6,001 bases of DNA, taken from Geopsychrobacter sp. Lineage in GTDB: Bacteria; Desulfobacterota; Desulfuromonadia; Desulfuromonadales; Geopsychrobacteraceae. A model generated the notes under the pieces. That model was not told the DNA's origin, searched no databases, and saw only the letters and a list, made by a program, of their open reading frames with translations. Below are positions 5,038 through 6,001 of the stretch, piece by piece. The position numbers and the translations under genes were made by a program. The stretch lies in contig JAKIUS010000114.1 in the NCBI GenBank assembly GCA_021647445.1, positions 1-6,001 on the forward strand. The letters are read 5' to 3'. Numbering within the stretch: position 1 is the stretch's first letter; every line of letters begins with the position of its first letter.

Positions 5038-6001
5038 ATGACCCTGTTAATCGCCGCATTTAGCATATTATTCGTTGGCAGCTTGCTGGCCCTGGTGGCA
5101 CGCAACTCTAACTTGTCGAGTTGGATCGGGATTCTCTCTACCCTGGCAGCGACCCTGTTGGCCATCTACGTTTCGTCCAGTGTATTGATCAGCGGTCAAC
5201 CACTTAGCTCCCACCACGCTTGGTCGGTTCCCGGCGGGGCGTTCAACCTGCTTCTCGATCCTCTTGCGGCCTTTTTCGTCCTGCCGATTGCCCTGCTCTC
5301 ACTCTTTTGCGCGCTTTATGCCGGTCCCTATCTGGCCAAGGAAGGAAGGCATCGCCCGCTATCATCGCACTGGTTCTTCTTCAATATCATGGTGATTGCC
5401 ATGCTGCTGGTGGTTACGGCAGCCAACGCGGTGCTCTTCCTATCGGCCTGGGAGATCATGACCCTCTCTTCGTTTTTTCTGGTCGCCTGGGATCACCGAC
5501 TGGAAGACGTGCGTAAGGCAGCCTGGCTGTACCTGCTCGCTGCCCACCTCGGCATGATGCTGCTGGTGGCGCTGTTTATCCTGGCGGGGAGCTACTGCGG
5601 CAGCCTCAACTTCAGCGATTTCGGCCCGCTGGCACAGTTGCCGGTCGGGATCGCCTCGTTGCTCTATCTGCTGGCCCTGTTCGGCTTCGGGGTCAAGGCC
5701 GGACTCTTTCCGATCCATATCTGGCTGCCCAACGCGCACCCAGCGGCCCCCAGTCATGTCTCGGCCCTGATGTCAGGTGTGCTGATCAAGACCGGCATCT
5801 ACGGCATTTTGCGCATCCTGACCATGCTCCCTCCGGCTCCGGCCTGGTGGGGTTGGCTGATGGCACTGCTCGGGGCCGCCGGAGCCCTCTACGGTATTTC
5901 GCTGGCGGCACAGCAACGGGATATCAAACGCTGCCTCGCCTATTCGACCGTCGAAAACATCGGCATCATGTTTCTTGGCCTCGGTTTCGGCATGGTCGCG
6001 A
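5038..6001 (+). CDS. HyfB/HycC-type proton-translocating membrane subunit (NuoL family), 5' part
   Basis: The frame is open from ATG 5038 to the right edge (321 codons), so the C-terminal half is missing. The product is strongly hydrophobic with about ten membrane helices visible, in the Proton_antipo_M family of complex I ND2/4/5, Mrp and energy-converting hydrogenases. Expected ion-path residues are present: Glu139 in SAWEIMTLSSF, Lys220 in GVKAGLFPIHIWLPNAHPAAPSHVSALMSG, and Lys251 in LIKTGIYG. The segment DIKRCLAYSTVENIGIMFLG (295-314) is characteristic of HyfB/HycC rather than NuoL or NuoM. A membrane proton channel coupled to a redox module is inferred, either a group 4 hydrogenase or a hydrogenase-related complex without NiFe ligands. 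The partner subunits lie beyond the window. The start fits because a TAA lies in frame at 5020-5022 and MTLLIAAFSILFVG begins the first helix. Confidence 0.93.
   Translation, partial: MTLLIAAFSILFVGSLLALVARNSNLSSWIGILSTLAATLLAIYVSSSVLISGQPLSSHHAWSVPGGAFNLLLDPLAAFFVLPIALLSLFCALYAGPYLAKEGRHRPLSSHWFFFNIMVIAMLLVVTAANAVLFLSAWEIMTLSSFFLVAWDHRLEDVRKAAWLYLLAAHLGMMLLVALFILAGSYCGSLNFSDFGPLAQLPVGIASLLYLLALFGFGVKAGLFPIHIWLPNAHPAAPSHVSALMSGVLIKTGIYGILRILTMLPPAPAWWGWLMALLGAAGALYGISLAAQQRDIKRCLAYSTVENIGIMFLGLGFGMVA

Noticed and set aside
5440..5757. 105-codon minus-strand open frame
   Set aside because: It is antisense to the HyfB-like gene; its Gln/Arg-rich product is what a reversed membrane-protein sequence gives.

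Overview
The window is a compact, moderately GC-rich bacterial chromosomal segment. It holds six protein-coding genes and almost no spare DNA. I see no tRNA, rRNA, CRISPR array, insertion sequence or phage gene. An excisionase-type HTH/PTS-EIIA fusion beside a HyfB-type membrane antiporter subunit, together with a Bacillus-PdhA-like three-gene 2-oxoacid dehydrogenase operon, reminds me of Desulfuromonadia (Geobacter/Desulfuromonas/Pelobacter relatives). That assignment is recollection plus inference; no marker gene in the window proves it.

Layout. (1) 1-867, plus strand: the 3' part of an amino-acid (Glu/Leu/Phe/Val family) dehydrogenase whose start lies left of the window. (2) 878-4132, minus strand: a three-gene operon read right to left, E1-alpha (4132-3062), E1-beta (3075-2113) and E2 acyltransferase (2101-878) of a thiamin-diphosphate/lipoate 2-oxoacid dehydrogenase complex. 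E1-alpha and E1-beta overlap by 14 bp, and E1-beta and E2 are 11 bp apart. E3 (dihydrolipoamide dehydrogenase) is not in the window. (3) 4133-4300: a 168-bp divergent intergenic region holding a probable E1-alpha promoter with an overlapping palindrome, a 7-bp tandem repeat, a small C-rich hairpin sequence and a 10-bp-spaced direct repeat. (4) 4301-4981, plus strand: a HTH/PTS-EIIA fusion regulator. (5) 5038-6001, plus strand: the first 321 codons of a HyfB/HycC-type (NuoL-related) proton-channel subunit, cut by the right edge.

How the genes may work together. The amino-acid dehydrogenase makes or consumes 2-oxoacids, and the E1/E2 complex oxidatively decarboxylates a 2-oxoacid (pyruvate or branched-chain) to acyl-CoA. 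The two are convergent with only 10 bp between them and no clear terminator. To the right, a PTS-phosphorylatable regulator probably controls the antiporter-type operon that starts with the HyfB-like gene, and may also act on the divergent dehydrogenase operon. The most notable sequence-level observation is that the predicted E1-alpha promoter places its -10 hexamer 6 nt from the ATG with no Shine-Dalgarno sequence, which suggests a leaderless mRNA.
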